Counted from the first letter of the stretch, positions 21,366-28,788 are shown. The stretch: DNA of 42,552 nucleotides from Clostridia bacterium (GCA_016292635.1 JAEDIC010000018.1:1-42552); one strand, 5' to 3'. Numbers and translations are program-made. Notes: generated by a model from the letters alone, not told the origin.

Positions 21366-21893
21366 ATGAACATGGACCATCAGATCGAGAACCATATGCT
21401 TTCGGAATATGCCTTCCGCCAGTATTACGGTGACAGCGCCGTTACCCGCAACGCCGCCCAGGCCGCCTACGCCGCCACGGAAAAGCGGCTGTACGCCCTG
21501 CCTATATTGAGGGAGCGGATAGAGGACAACCGCGAAGAGCTTACCGAGCTTGAGAACATGGGCGTGGAGGCCCTGAGGCATCATTCCTCATCCCTCGTGC
21601 GGCTTATACGCCCCGGCATGCGCCTCACCCCGGAGGAAGTACATTCCGCCCAGATGGCGGAACTTCGTGCCCGGCTTGCGGCGGACGAGCGGGAGGTGCG
21701 CAAGCTGCAGAACGCCCTCCACTCCGTTGCGGAGGATCCCTATTACCTTACCATCGAGCTGAAGTATTTCAGCGGGGTAAAGGACGCGGACGCCGCCACA
21801 CGCCTCCGCTGCGACCCTGCCACCGTGCGCCGCAACCGCAGCCGCCTCGTTAAGCGGCTGGCCCTCAGGCTATACGGGGTGGAATGCATTTAG
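21366..21893 (+). CDS. ArpU/RinA-like phage late regulator (sigma region 4-like)
   Basis: The 175-residue protein is mostly helical. Residues about 25-75 carry charged coiled-coil-like sequence (RIEDNREELTELENMG), and the C-terminus (about 125-175) is a sigma-70 region 4-like helix-turn-helix (LTIELKYFSGVKDADAATRL then RCDPATVRRNRSRLVKRLAL). That layout fits phage ArpU/RinA-type activators of packaging genes. It is divergent from the terminase gene and shares its 290-base control region, so terminase/portal are likely targets (inferred). GGAGG lies 13 bases before the ATG, longer than ideal. A LexA box controls its promoter. A perfect terminator follows. Confidence 0.7.
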   Translation: MNMDHQIENHMLSEYAFRQYYGDSAVTRNAAQAAYAATEKRLYALPILRERIEDNREELTELENMGVEALRHHSSSLVRLIRPGMRLTPEEVHSAQMAELRARLAADEREVRKLQNALHSVAEDPYYLTIELKYFSGVKDADAATRLRCDPATVRRNRSRLVKRLALRLYGVECI

Positions 21894-21906
21894 CGCCCCT
21901 TTCGGG

Positions 21907-21942
21907 CAGTAAAAAAGACGGCCGAGGCCGTCTTTTTTACTG
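21907..21942. terminator. Perfect bidirectional terminator after the ArpU/RinA-like gene
   Basis: The arms 21907-21923 and 21926-21942 are fully complementary over 17 bases with a 2-base spacer (core AAAAAAGACGGCC/GGCCGTCTTTTTT). T-runs occur on both strands. Confidence 0.92.
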
Positions 21943-22124
21943 TATGGCGAAAAACCACTGGATAGTGGCGTGATTGGAAATAGTTGAGTGGCGATAAGCA
22001 GAAAACAGGGGAATAACAAGGCATGGAGGCGGAATATCTCAAAAGCCCCCCTTATGTAAAAGGGGGCAGGCGCTTTATGGGCCCTTGCGCTCCGCTGATT
22101 GTACCAGGGCTATGCCCAAAACTG

Positions 22125-22153
22125 AAATATCCCCCGCTATGCGAGGGATATTT
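22125..22153 (-). terminator. Terminator of the proline racemase gene
   Basis: AAATATCCC (22125-22133) pairs with GGGATATTT (22145-22153), with an inner CGC/GCG. On the minus strand it lies 17 bases after the stop and is followed by CAGTTTTGG. Between 21943 and 22124 only a small C-rich/G-rich hairpin (GCCCCC/GGGGGC near 22046-22068) was seen. Confidence 0.75.
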
Positions 22154-22170
22154 ATCGTTAAGCTTTATGC

Positions 22171-23199
22171 TTAGCCTACGATGAAGCCGTACTTAAGATT
22201 GTCCATGGGATCGATCAGGTAGGTGGCTTCGCCGGTGATGCAGCAGGAACCGGTGATCATGGGGATAACAGCCTTGTAGCCGCACTCGTCCACGGCCTCC
22301 TTGATGACGCCGGTGAACATGGTTCCCATGAAGGATTCGTAAACGAACTTCTCGCCTATGCCAATCTCGCCCTTTGCATACAGGGTAGCCAGCTTGGCGC
22401 TGGTGCCGGTGCCGCAGGGAGAACGGTCAGCCTGAGCTTCGCCGAATACAACCACGTTGCGCTTGTTGGCGCCGGGAGTTACAGCGGGGCCGTAGAACTC
22501 TACCAGGTCAACAGTGGTGATGTCCAGACGGGGATGCTGGATCTCAAAATCGCGGTTGATGATCTCCATGATCTTCATGCCGAGAGCATTGAAGTAGGGA
22601 ACGTTCTTGGCGCAAATGTCAACGCCCAGCTGAGCGGTGTCAACAAGGGCAAAGAAGCTGCCGCCGAAGGAAATGTCGAATACGATCTCCTTGCCGTCAA
22701 CGGTGATCTTCTGGTTTTCCTTATACAGGAAAGCGGGAACGTTGGTCAGGGTCACGTTGAGAACCTTGCCGTCCTTAACTTCTGCCCTGGTGCGGATGAT
22801 GCCGGCGGGGGCTTCGAGAACTACCTCGGTGTAGGGTTCTACAGCCTTTACCATTCCGGTCTCAACGGCTACGGTTACGGCACCGATGGTGCAGTGGCCG
22901 CACATGTTGAGCCATCCGCCGGTATCGATGAAGTATACGGCGAAATCGGCTTGGGGATCGATGGGCTCGCAGATGAAGGCGCCGAACATGTCGTGATGGC
23001 CGCGGGGCTCAAGCATCAGGGCGGTACGATAATGGTCGTAGTGCTTCTCCATCCAGTGCTTGCGCTCGATGGGTGTGTTGCCCTCGGGTACGGGGAAACC
23101 ATCGTATACTACGCGGCAGAACTCACCGCAAGTATGAGCGTCGATGGCCTTGAGCTTGGCTTCAAACCTGTCATAATTGATAGTAGGGTTAAATTCCAT
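22171..23199 (-). CDS. prdF: Proline racemase (PrdF-like)
   Basis: The enzyme interconverts L- and D-proline with two Cys bases and no cofactor, feeding D-proline to the neighbouring reductase. The 342-residue protein has the first catalytic Cys in NMCGHCTIG (Cys100) and the second in DRSPCGTGT (Cys262). The residue after MCGH is Cys, where Asn, Gly or Ser is more usual in the family as I recall it. AGGAG lies upstream of the ATG. Family members also include hydroxyproline epimerases and dehydratases. The prd operon next door, divergent and behind tRNA-Sec, supports proline. It is a single-gene transcript with a leader of about 177 bases. Confidence 0.85.
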   Translation of the reverse strand: MEFNPTINYDRFEAKLKAIDAHTCGEFCRVVYDGFPVPEGNTPIERKHWMEKHYDHYRTALMLEPRGHHDMFGAFICEPIDPQADFAVYFIDTGGWLNMCGHCTIGAVTVAVETGMVKAVEPYTEVVLEAPAGIIRTRAEVKDGKVLNVTLTNVPAFLYKENQKITVDGKEIVFDISFGGSFFALVDTAQLGVDICAKNVPYFNALGMKIMEIINRDFEIQHPRLDITTVDLVEFYGPAVTPGANKRNVVVFGEAQADRSPCGTGTSAKLATLYAKGEIGIGEKFVYESFMGTMFTGVIKEAVDECGYKAVIPMITGSCCITGEATYLIDPMDNLKYGFIVG

Positions 23200-23230
23200 G
23201 ACCTGCTCTCCTGTTATTATATTTTTTTAG

Positions 23231-23300
23231 TGGCGAATCATATACGATATCGCCAAAACCGGATAACACTTTTCAGATAATATCACTTTTCAGATAATAT
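23231..23300 (-). promoter_or_regulatory. Leader of the racemase gene: inverted repeat and 17-base tandem repeat
   Basis: CACTTTTCAGATAATAT occurs twice without a gap (23267-23283 and 23284-23300). Closer to the gene, TGGCGA (23231-23236) faces TCGCCA (23250-23255). Both lie between the promoter and the start codon, so they could be repressor sites or RNA structures. Confidence 0.55.
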
Positions 23301-23382
23301 CTTACATTTGATAATGAAATAAATTTACAGTGCTCTTCGCCTGGCAAATATACTCTTACCTGTGATTTATTATCTTGTATTT

Positions 23383-23411
23383 ATTATGCAACATCGGCAA
23401 AAAAAAGTCAA
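23383..23411 (-). promoter_or_regulatory. Promoter of the proline racemase gene
   Basis: The minus strand reads TTGACT (23406-23411), 17 bases, CATAAT (23383-23388). Confidence 0.65.
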
Positions 23412-23453
23412 TATGATAATGAGACCCTGAAAATTCCCGGGTATTGTATTGAA

Positions 23454-23482
23454 TTGACTTTTGTGGTATTCTGTTGTATGTG
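23454..23482 (+). promoter_or_regulatory. Promoter of tRNA-Sec
   Basis: TTGACT (23454-23459), 17 bases, TATGTG (23477-23482), about 30 bases before the mature tRNA 5' end. Confidence 0.55.
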
Positions 23483-23514
23483 GAGGGGTGTATCAAAAAA
23501 ATCCCTTGTTTTTT

Positions 23515-23612
23515 GGGGGTAGATGGGTACTGGTGTGCCCCCTGGTCTTCAAAACCAGTCGTTGGGCGTTAGTAGCGTCCTGGGTGGGTTCGATTCCCAC
23601 ATACTCCCGCCA
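23515..23612 (+). tRNA. selC: tRNA-Sec (anticodon UCA)
   Basis: The 98-base tRNA ends in an encoded CCA. Anticodon arm: CTGGT-CTTCAAA-ACCAG, loop anticodon TCA, which reads UGA. The features that mark tRNA-Sec are present. The D-stem has 6 pairs (GGGTAC/GTGCCC) with a 4-base loop. The acceptor is long (GGGGGTAG against ATACTCCC, with one G-U and one mismatch at the inner end). The variable arm is long and paired (GGGCG/CGTCC), and the T-arm is GTGGG-TTCGATT-CCCAC. SelB recognises this tRNA. It lies directly upstream of the prd operon, whose PrdB needs it. Confidence 0.96.
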
Positions 23613-23617
23613 CCGCC

Positions 23618-23647
23618 GGGCGGCCTTTTTTTCAGGGCCGCCCTTTT
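23618..23647 (+). terminator. Terminator of tRNA-Sec
   Basis: GGGCGGCC (23618-23625) pairs perfectly with GGCCGCCC (23636-23643), followed by TTTT. It separates selC from the prd promoter. Confidence 0.88.
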
Positions 23648-23763
23648 ACTTTGTCCGAATCTACATATTGGGGGTTAAAATTTACACTACACAAGTGGCG
23701 GTAGTTGCGATTTAATAATAGAAAAATATATAAGATTCCCATGCATTTTTTTACATGCAGCCA

Positions 23764-23850
23764 TGGACTTTTTTATATATTGGTAGTATAATGTCAAATG
23801 TGTGGAGGTGCGTCCATTTATATAGGTATGTCCGATTGGACGAACCCCAC
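23764..23850 (+). promoter_or_regulatory. prdC promoter and structured 5' leader
   Basis: TGGACT (23764-23769), 17 bases, TATAAT (23787-23792). Just after the expected start of transcription, 23802-23816 pairs with 23837-23850: GTGG/CCAC, GGT/ACC and CGTCCA/TGGACG, with one bulge and one mismatch around a 20-base loop. It may be a 5'-end stabiliser, an operator (CGTCCA-N20-TGGACG) or a regulatory RNA. A second TATAAT lies near 23863. No sigma-54 promoter like that reported for C. difficile prd was seen. Confidence 0.6.
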
Positions 23851-23895
23851 CTATCGTTTCACTCTATAATTTTTATTATGAAAAGGATGGGTATC

Positions 23896-25230
23896 ATGAG
23901 GAAAATCAAACTTTTGCTCAGGCAGCATGTGGGCGCTCCTTGCGCAGCCATAGTCAAGCCTGGTGACAAGGTGGAAAAGGGCACTCTGATCGCCACCCCC
24001 ACCGGCCTCGGCGCCAACATCTTCTCCTCCGTTTACGGCGTGGTTGAGGAAGTTACCGAGGACGCGATCATCATCCAGCCCGACGCCGAGCAGCCGGACA
24101 AATACGTTCCAATCGCAAAGTCCGAAAACAAGCTTGATATGGTCAAGGCAGCAGGCATCGTCGGCATGGGCGGCGCAGGCTTCCCCACCGGCGTAAAGCT
24201 GGGCACAAACCTTGAGGGCGGCTATATTCTGGTAAACGCAGCCGAGTGCGAGCCCGGCCTCAAGCACAACATCAAGCAGCTTGAGGAGCAGGCCGAGAAG
24301 ACCGTTCGCGGCGTTGAGTACTGCATGGAAATGTCCAACGCCTCCAAGGGCATCTTTGCCATCAAGAAGAAGAACGCAAAGGCTATCAGCGCCGTAAAGG
24401 CCGCAATAAAGGATAAGCCCAACATCAGTATCCATCTCCTTCCTGACATATACCCCATGGGCGAAGAGCGCGCGGTAGTTCGCGAGTGCCTGGGTATCCT
24501 TCTGGATCCCACTCAGCTCCCCTCCGCCGCCAAGGCAAACGTTGTAAACGCAGAGACCGTTCTCCGTGTTGCGGAAGCCATCGAAGACCAGAAGCCCTGC
24601 ATCTATAAAAACATCTCCGTCATCGGCCGTGTAAAGGGCGGCCCCGAGGCTCAGTGCTTCATGGATATGCCCGTTGGCATCTCCGTTGCGGACCTCATCG
24701 ATATGTGCGGCGGCATTGACGGCGAATACGGCGAAATCATCATGGGCGGCCCCTTCACCGGTAAGGCCACCGAGATAGACGCCCCCACCACCAAGACCAC
24801 CGGCGCAATCATCGTTACCATTCCCTTCCCCGATCTGAAGGGCGCCAAGGTAGGCCTGCTGGTTTGCGCCTGCGGCGGCTCAGAGGAGCGTATGCGTGAC
24901 ATCTGCGCCAAGATGAACGGCGTGGTGGTATCCGTAACCTCCTGCAAGCAGGCAGTTCAGGTAAAGCCCGGCGCTCCCCTCAAGTGCGAGAACCCCGGCA
25001 ACTGCCCCGGCCAGATAGCCAAGGTCATGGAAATGAAGCGTGCCGGCGCCGAGTACCTTATCATCGGCAACTGCTCCGACTGCTCCAACACCGTTACCAC
25101 CTGCGGCACTCTGAAGATGGGCCTCAAGCTCTTCCATCAGACTGACCATGTGATGCGCACCATCGGCCATCCCCTCTACCGCAAGCTGACCGTATCCAAG
25201 TCCGTTGACCAGGATCTCAGCGAGTTCTAA
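23896..25230 (+). CDS. prdC: Proline reductase-associated electron transfer protein PrdC
   Basis: PrdC is an RnfC-like protein thought to pass electrons to proline reductase. The start at 23896 (MRKIKLLLRQHVGAPC) has AAGGA upstream; the longer frame runs through the promoter. The 444-residue protein begins with an RnfC-like barrel (PGDKVEKGTLIATPTGLGAN). The NAD/FMN-binding-like IVGMGGAGFPTGVKL follows near 90, then a central SLBB-like region. The C-terminus is Cys-rich (VCACGGSEER, KCENPGNCPGQ, GNCSDCSNTVTTCG). Some PrdC proteins are, as I recall, selenoproteins; here all such positions are Cys and the gene ends at TAA. It is the first gene of the prd operon. Confidence 0.92.
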   Translation: MRKIKLLLRQHVGAPCAAIVKPGDKVEKGTLIATPTGLGANIFSSVYGVVEEVTEDAIIIQPDAEQPDKYVPIAKSENKLDMVKAAGIVGMGGAGFPTGVKLGTNLEGGYILVNAAECEPGLKHNIKQLEEQAEKTVRGVEYCMEMSNASKGIFAIKKKNAKAISAVKAAIKDKPNISIHLLPDIYPMGEERAVVRECLGILLDPTQLPSAAKANVVNAETVLRVAEAIEDQKPCIYKNISVIGRVKGGPEAQCFMDMPVGISVADLIDMCGGIDGEYGEIIMGGPFTGKATEIDAPTTKTTGAIIVTIPFPDLKGAKVGLLVCACGGSEERMRDICAKMNGVVVSVTSCKQAVQVKPGAPLKCENPGNCPGQIAKVMEMKRAGAEYLIIGNCSDCSNTVTTCGTLKMGLKLFHQTDHVMRTIGHPLYRKLTVSKSVDQDLSEF

Positions 25231-25289
25231 TTTTTCCAGCGCTGCCTTGGGGAAGCAGATCCCCCGGGCAAACCAAAACTTTGTGGTTT

Positions 25290-25324
25290 AACTTAAGTTG
25301 AGCCAAATAACTTAAGTGCCAAAT
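25290..25324 (+). promoter_or_regulatory. Tandem direct repeats upstream of prdA
   Basis: The unit AACTTAAGT(tga)GCCAAAT is found at 25290-25308 and, without the tga, at 25309-25324. It abuts TATAAT (25324-25329) and the prdA ribosome binding site. A small hairpin AAACC/GGTTT (25270-25289) precedes it. This may be a second promoter with regulator sites that boosts prdA above prdC. Confidence 0.45.
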
Positions 25325-25347
25325 ATAATTTATATAGGAGGAACACT

Positions 25348-27183
25348 ATGTCTATTTCAGCCGAATATGCTCAGGCTCACAAAAATGACCCAGCGGTATT
25401 GTGCTGCAGAGCTGAAGCTGGCGTTGTGCTTTCCGAGCACAATCTGGAAGACCCTGCCATCTTTGACGATCTGGTAGAGTCCGGCCTGCTCAATCTCGAA
25501 GGTGCTGTTACCATCGGTCAGGCTCTGGGCGCAACCCTCACCAAGACCGCAGACTCCCTCACTCCCCTCACCGCCGACCTTCTGGAAGGCATGAAGGCTG
25601 TTGAGGCCGAAGCCGCTCCCGTTGTGGAAGAAGCCGCTCCCGCAGCCGCCGCTCCCGTAGCTGCCGCTGCCAACGCCGGCGTTCTGAAGATCCACATCGA
25701 CGAGGGCAAGGGCATTGACCTTGAGATCCCCGTTGGCGCTCTGGGCGGAGCCGCTGCTCCCGCCGCCGCAGCCGTCGTAGCCGCTCCCGAAGCCGCTGCC
25801 GCTGCCGCCGCCGTTGGCGAAGAAAAGGTCGTTCGCTCCCTCACCCGCAAGCACTTCAACATCACCGAAGTAAAGCGCGGCCCCGAGACCAAGATTGAAG
25901 GCACCACCCTTTACATTCGTGAGGGCATTGAAGCTGACTGCATCGCCTCTCAGGAACTGGTTCTTGATTTCAAGATCGACGTCATTACTCCTGCTGAGTA
26001 CAACACCTATTCCGAGACCATTATGGACGTTCAGCCCATCGCCACCAAGGAAGGCGACGACGAGCTGGGCTACGGCACCACCCGCGTACTGGATGGCGTT
26101 GTAATGATGGTTACCGGTACCGACGAAAACGGCGTACAGGTTGGCGAGTTCGGTTCTTCCGAGGGTATCCTGGAAGAGAACATCATGTGGGGTCGTCCCG
26201 GCTGTCCCGAGAAGGGCGAAATCTTCATCAAGACCTTCGCCGTAATCAAGGCCAAGACCAACATGACCCGTCCCGGTCCTCTTGCCATCCACACCGCTAC
26301 CGACATCATCACCCAGGAAATCCGCGTTGCTATGAAGAAGCTGGACGACAGCCTCGTAGTAGCTACCGAGCAGTTTGACCAGGTTCGCCGCCCCGGCAAG
26401 AAGAAGGTCGTTATCTGCAAGGAGATCATGGGTCAGGGCGCTATGCATGACAACCTGCTGCTCCCCATGGAGCCCGTTGGCATCCTGGGCGGTAAGCCCA
26501 ACGTAGACCTGGGTAACGTACCCGTAGTCTGCAGCCCCCTCGAAGTACTGGACGGCGCTGTTCATGCCCTTACCTGCATCGGACCCGCTTCCAAGGAAAT
26601 GTCCCGTCACTACTGGCGTGAGCCCCTCGTTCTCGAGTGCCTGCATGACCCCGAGATCGACCTCTGCGGCGTAGTATTCGTAGGTTCCCCCCAGATCAAC
26701 GGCGAGAAGTTCTACGTATCCCGTCGTCTCGGCCAGACCGTAGAAGCTATGGACGTTGACGGTGCCTTCATCACCACCGAAGGTTTCGGTAACAACCACG
26801 TTGACTTCGCATCCCACCACGAGCAGATCGGCCAGCGCGGTATCCCCGTAGTTGGTATGTCCTTCTGCGCAGTACAGGGCGCTCTGGTTGTTGGTAACAA
26901 GTACATGACCCACATGGTGGACAACAATAAGTCCGAGGCCGGTATCGAGAACGAAGTTCTCGGCTGCAACACTCTGTGCCCCGAAGACGCTGTCCGCGCT
27001 CTCGCCATGCTGAAGGCTCAGATGGCCGGCGAACCCGTAAAGGCTCCCGAGAAGAAGTGGAACGCCAACGTTAAGTCCACCAACATCGAGCTGATCGAAG
27101 CCGCCCGCGGCTCCAAGGTTGAGCTGGTAGCCAATGAGCAGTCTCTGCCCATGAGCAGCAAGCGTAAGGAAAAGTACAACTAA
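25348..27183 (+). CDS. prdA: D-proline reductase proprotein PrdA
   Basis: PrdA is cleaved at an internal Cys to give two subunits, one bearing the pyruvoyl group that binds D-proline. Together with PrdB it reduces D-proline to 5-aminovalerate. The 611-residue protein starts MSISAEYAQAHKNDPAVLCC after AGGAGG. An Ala/Pro/Val-rich linker at about 85-160 resembles a flexible hinge. The likely processing site is HALTCIGPASKE, with Cys410 becoming the pyruvoyl group; this position fits the Cys reported for the Clostridium sticklandii enzyme. The C-terminal part has FITTEGFGNNHVDFASHHEQ. The gene is intact and its codon use suggests high expression. The 618-residue antisense frame is a shadow. Confidence 0.95.
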   Translation: MSISAEYAQAHKNDPAVLCCRAEAGVVLSEHNLEDPAIFDDLVESGLLNLEGAVTIGQALGATLTKTADSLTPLTADLLEGMKAVEAEAAPVVEEAAPAAAAPVAAAANAGVLKIHIDEGKGIDLEIPVGALGGAAAPAAAAVVAAPEAAAAAAAVGEEKVVRSLTRKHFNITEVKRGPETKIEGTTLYIREGIEADCIASQELVLDFKIDVITPAEYNTYSETIMDVQPIATKEGDDELGYGTTRVLDGVVMMVTGTDENGVQVGEFGSSEGILEENIMWGRPGCPEKGEIFIKTFAVIKAKTNMTRPGPLAIHTATDIITQEIRVAMKKLDDSLVVATEQFDQVRRPGKKKVVICKEIMGQGAMHDNLLLPMEPVGILGGKPNVDLGNVPVVCSPLEVLDGAVHALTCIGPASKEMSRHYWREPLVLECLHDPEIDLCGVVFVGSPQINGEKFYVSRRLGQTVEAMDVDGAFITTEGFGNNHVDFASHHEQIGQRGIPVVGMSFCAVQGALVVGNKYMTHMVDNNKSEAGIENEVLGCNTLCPEDAVRALAMLKAQMAGEPVKAPEKKWNANVKSTNIELIEAARGSKVELVANEQSLPMSSKRKEKYN

Positions 27184-27187
27184 AGAT

Positions 27188-27685
27188 ATGCTTAAATTCG
27201 GCGACAAAACCATCTACATAGAGGGTGTGCTGGTAGAGCTTGACGACAATGGCTTTGCGGCCATGGATCTCAAGGGACGCCTGGGCTGGATGAAGATACC
27301 CCAATCCCTGCTCATACACCCCCACCCCCTCCTGATCGGTCAGGAATTCGGCTGGACCATGAGTTTTCCCGAGCAGCTGGCCCCCGGCCCCGCTCCCGTA
27401 ACCTATCCCCCAATCACCTCCCCCGGGGAGGATGAGCTCTTTGTAATGGAGGGCAGGGTAAATTACGTTAGAGACGGCGCAAGCGGCGTGGAACTTACCA
27501 ACTGCAGCGGCGAATTCCGCTTTCCTTCCCGAATGTTCCTCTGCGATTATGAGGTAAAGGATGGTCAGCCCGTTGCATGGACCATGAGCCTGCCAAAGCA
27601 GCTCAGGCCCGAGCCCAACGAAAAATATGTAAGCAATCTTGATATGTACCTTAGACGGCAGGCAGAAATGCAGGCCAAAAAATAA
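27188..27685 (+). CDS. CBO2463/CBO2479-type proline reductase operon protein
   Basis: The 165-residue protein starts MLKFGDKTIYIEGVLVELDD. It contains two related halves, each a small beta domain followed by a similar line (GWTMSFPEQLAPGPAPV near 55 and AWTMSLPKQLRPEPNEKY near 138), so it looks internally duplicated. I recall a small gene of this kind (CBO2463/CBO2479 domain) between prdA and prdB in clostridia. The biochemical role is unknown; a scaffold or assembly role is only a guess. It starts 4 bases after prdA without a strong ribosome binding site, so it is probably translationally coupled. Two Cys residues (NCSGEF, LCDYE) are present. Confidence 0.75.
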   Translation: MLKFGDKTIYIEGVLVELDDNGFAAMDLKGRLGWMKIPQSLLIHPHPLLIGQEFGWTMSFPEQLAPGPAPVTYPPITSPGEDELFVMEGRVNYVRDGASGVELTNCSGEFRFPSRMFLCDYEVKDGQPVAWTMSLPKQLRPEPNEKYVSNLDMYLRRQAEMQAKK

Positions 27686-27721
27686 AAAATAACTTACTTG
27701 AATTTCAATAGGAGGATAAAA

Positions 27722-28447
27722 ATGAGCTTAACAGTTGTTAAGGGACTTCAGTCCGAAATCTTCGTTCCCGTTACGCCTCCACCCGTATGGGCTCCCGTCA
27801 CCAAGAAGCTCAGCGAGATGACCGTTGCCATCGCTACCGCTGCCGGTGTACACCATAAGGATGATAAGCGTTTCAACCTCGCAGGCGACTTTACCTGGAG
27901 GAAAGTACTCGACACCATGCCTTCCAGCGAGCTGATGGTTACCCACGGCGGCTATGACAATGGTGACGTTAACAAGGACATCAACTGCATGTTCCCCATC
28001 GACAGGCTCCATGAGCTTGCAGCCGAGGGCTTCATCAAGGCAGTTGCTCCCGTTCACTGCTGCTTCATGGGCGGCGGCGGCAACCAGGAGAAGTTCCGCA
28101 ATGAAACCGGCCCCGAAATCGCGAAGGTTCTTAAGGAAGAGGGCGTTGACGCCGTCATTATGACCGCTGGCTGAGGCACCTGCCACCGCTCTGCAGTTCT
28201 GGTGCAGAGAGCAATCGAAATGGCTGGTATTCCCACCATCATCATCGCAGCCCTTCCCCCTGTAGTAAAGCAGACCGGTACCCCCCGCGCAGTTGCTCCC
28301 CTGGTTCCCATGGGCGCAAACGCCGGCGCACCCAACAACGTTGAGCAGCAGACCGCCATCGTCAAGGCTACTCTGGAGCAGCTGGTTGAGATCGACACCG
28401 CTGGCAAGATCGTTCCCCTGCCCTTCGAGTATCAGGCCAAGGTCTAA
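27722..28447 (+). CDS. prdB: D-proline reductase selenoprotein subunit PrdB (UGA = selenocysteine)
   Basis: PrdB carries the selenocysteine that attacks proline bound to the PrdA pyruvoyl group. ATG at 27722 has AGGAGG upstream. The frame runs 150 codons to an in-frame TGA at 28172-28174, then on to TAA at 28447, 241 residues in all, the usual size. Around the UGA the protein reads MTAG-U-GTCHRSAVLV, matching the family's Sec motif as I recall it (G-U-GTC). A perfect hairpin begins 14 bases after the UGA. tRNA-Sec and selB are in the same window. A standard gene caller would split this into a truncated ORF ending at 28174 and a small ORF starting near 28202. Confidence 0.96.
28172..28209 (+). 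promoter_or_regulatory. SECIS-like element of prdB
   Basis: After TGA (28172-28174), CTCTGCA (28189-28195) pairs perfectly with TGCAGAG (28203-28209) around the loop GTTCTGG. The loop contains GU and begins 22 bases after the UGA, in the range of bacterial SECIS elements that bind SelB. The stem keeps codons for the conserved peptide. Confidence 0.8.
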
Positions 28448-28472
28448 TGCTTACGGCTTAACAGCTATAAAG

Positions 28473-28498
28473 GAGGCTTCTTCGGAAGCCTCTTTTTC
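28473..28498 (+). terminator. Terminator of the prd operon
   Basis: GAGGCTTC-TTCG-GAAGCCTC (28473-28492) forms a perfect stem on a stable TTCG tetraloop, followed by TTTTT. Confidence 0.93.
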
Positions 28499-28524
28499 TG
28501 TCTGTGGCCCCCCTTTGCGGGGTT

Positions 28525-28608
28525 TGGAGGCCGCAGTCCCCGGCGTTGTGCAGGCGCAGGGGAGCCATATAACCTTCGAAAAGGTAGCGCAATGCCGCTT
28601 TTTGAACA
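28525..28608 (-). repeat. Mosaic intergenic repeat, diverged copy C
   Basis: TCCCCGGC, GCAGGCGCA, GGGAGCCAT, CGAAAA and GCGCAATGCCGCTTTTT occur in the same order as in copy B (17535-17600). The remaining bases to 28780 in this 375-base gap show no gene or clear structure. Confidence 0.7.
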
Positions 28609-28782
28609 GTCCGAATCCCTTATAAGGGCGGCGGATGGACTCAAACAGGCCTTCCCCGGCTTGCTTCCACCGTACTAACATCAATGCACCTCAAAACCTG
28701 CCTTCATTCGTATCACGGCTGCAGCACGGGCCTTTACACAGCTGAGCCTTTTCTCCATATTCAAAATCCCCCGGAGATATGC

Positions 28783-28788
28783 TATAAT
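28783..28788 (+). promoter_or_regulatory. Probable -10 box of the MFS gene
   Basis: TATAAT at 28783-28788, with only a weak -35 (TTCAAA, near 28760). The leader would be about 28 bases, with GGAAGGG before the ATG. Confidence 0.4.

Noticed and set aside
23267..23300. CRISPR-like repeat
   Set aside because: Only two copies, no spacer between them and no cas genes.
23755..23895. Longer N-terminus for PrdC
   Set aside because: It would run through the promoter and leader hairpin; MRKIKLLL at 23896 has the ribosome binding site.
23896..25230. Selenocysteine in PrdC
   Set aside because: No in-frame UGA, and the gene ends in TAA after a complete Cys-rich C-terminus.
25357..27213. 618-codon open frame opposite prdA
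   Set aside because: Low-complexity Gly/Ala/Val protein without family motifs; a shadow of prdA codon bias.
28172..28174. Frameshift or nonsense mutation in prdB
   Set aside because: The frame is unchanged on both sides, and the UGA context, hairpin, tRNA-Sec and selB explain it as selenocysteine.
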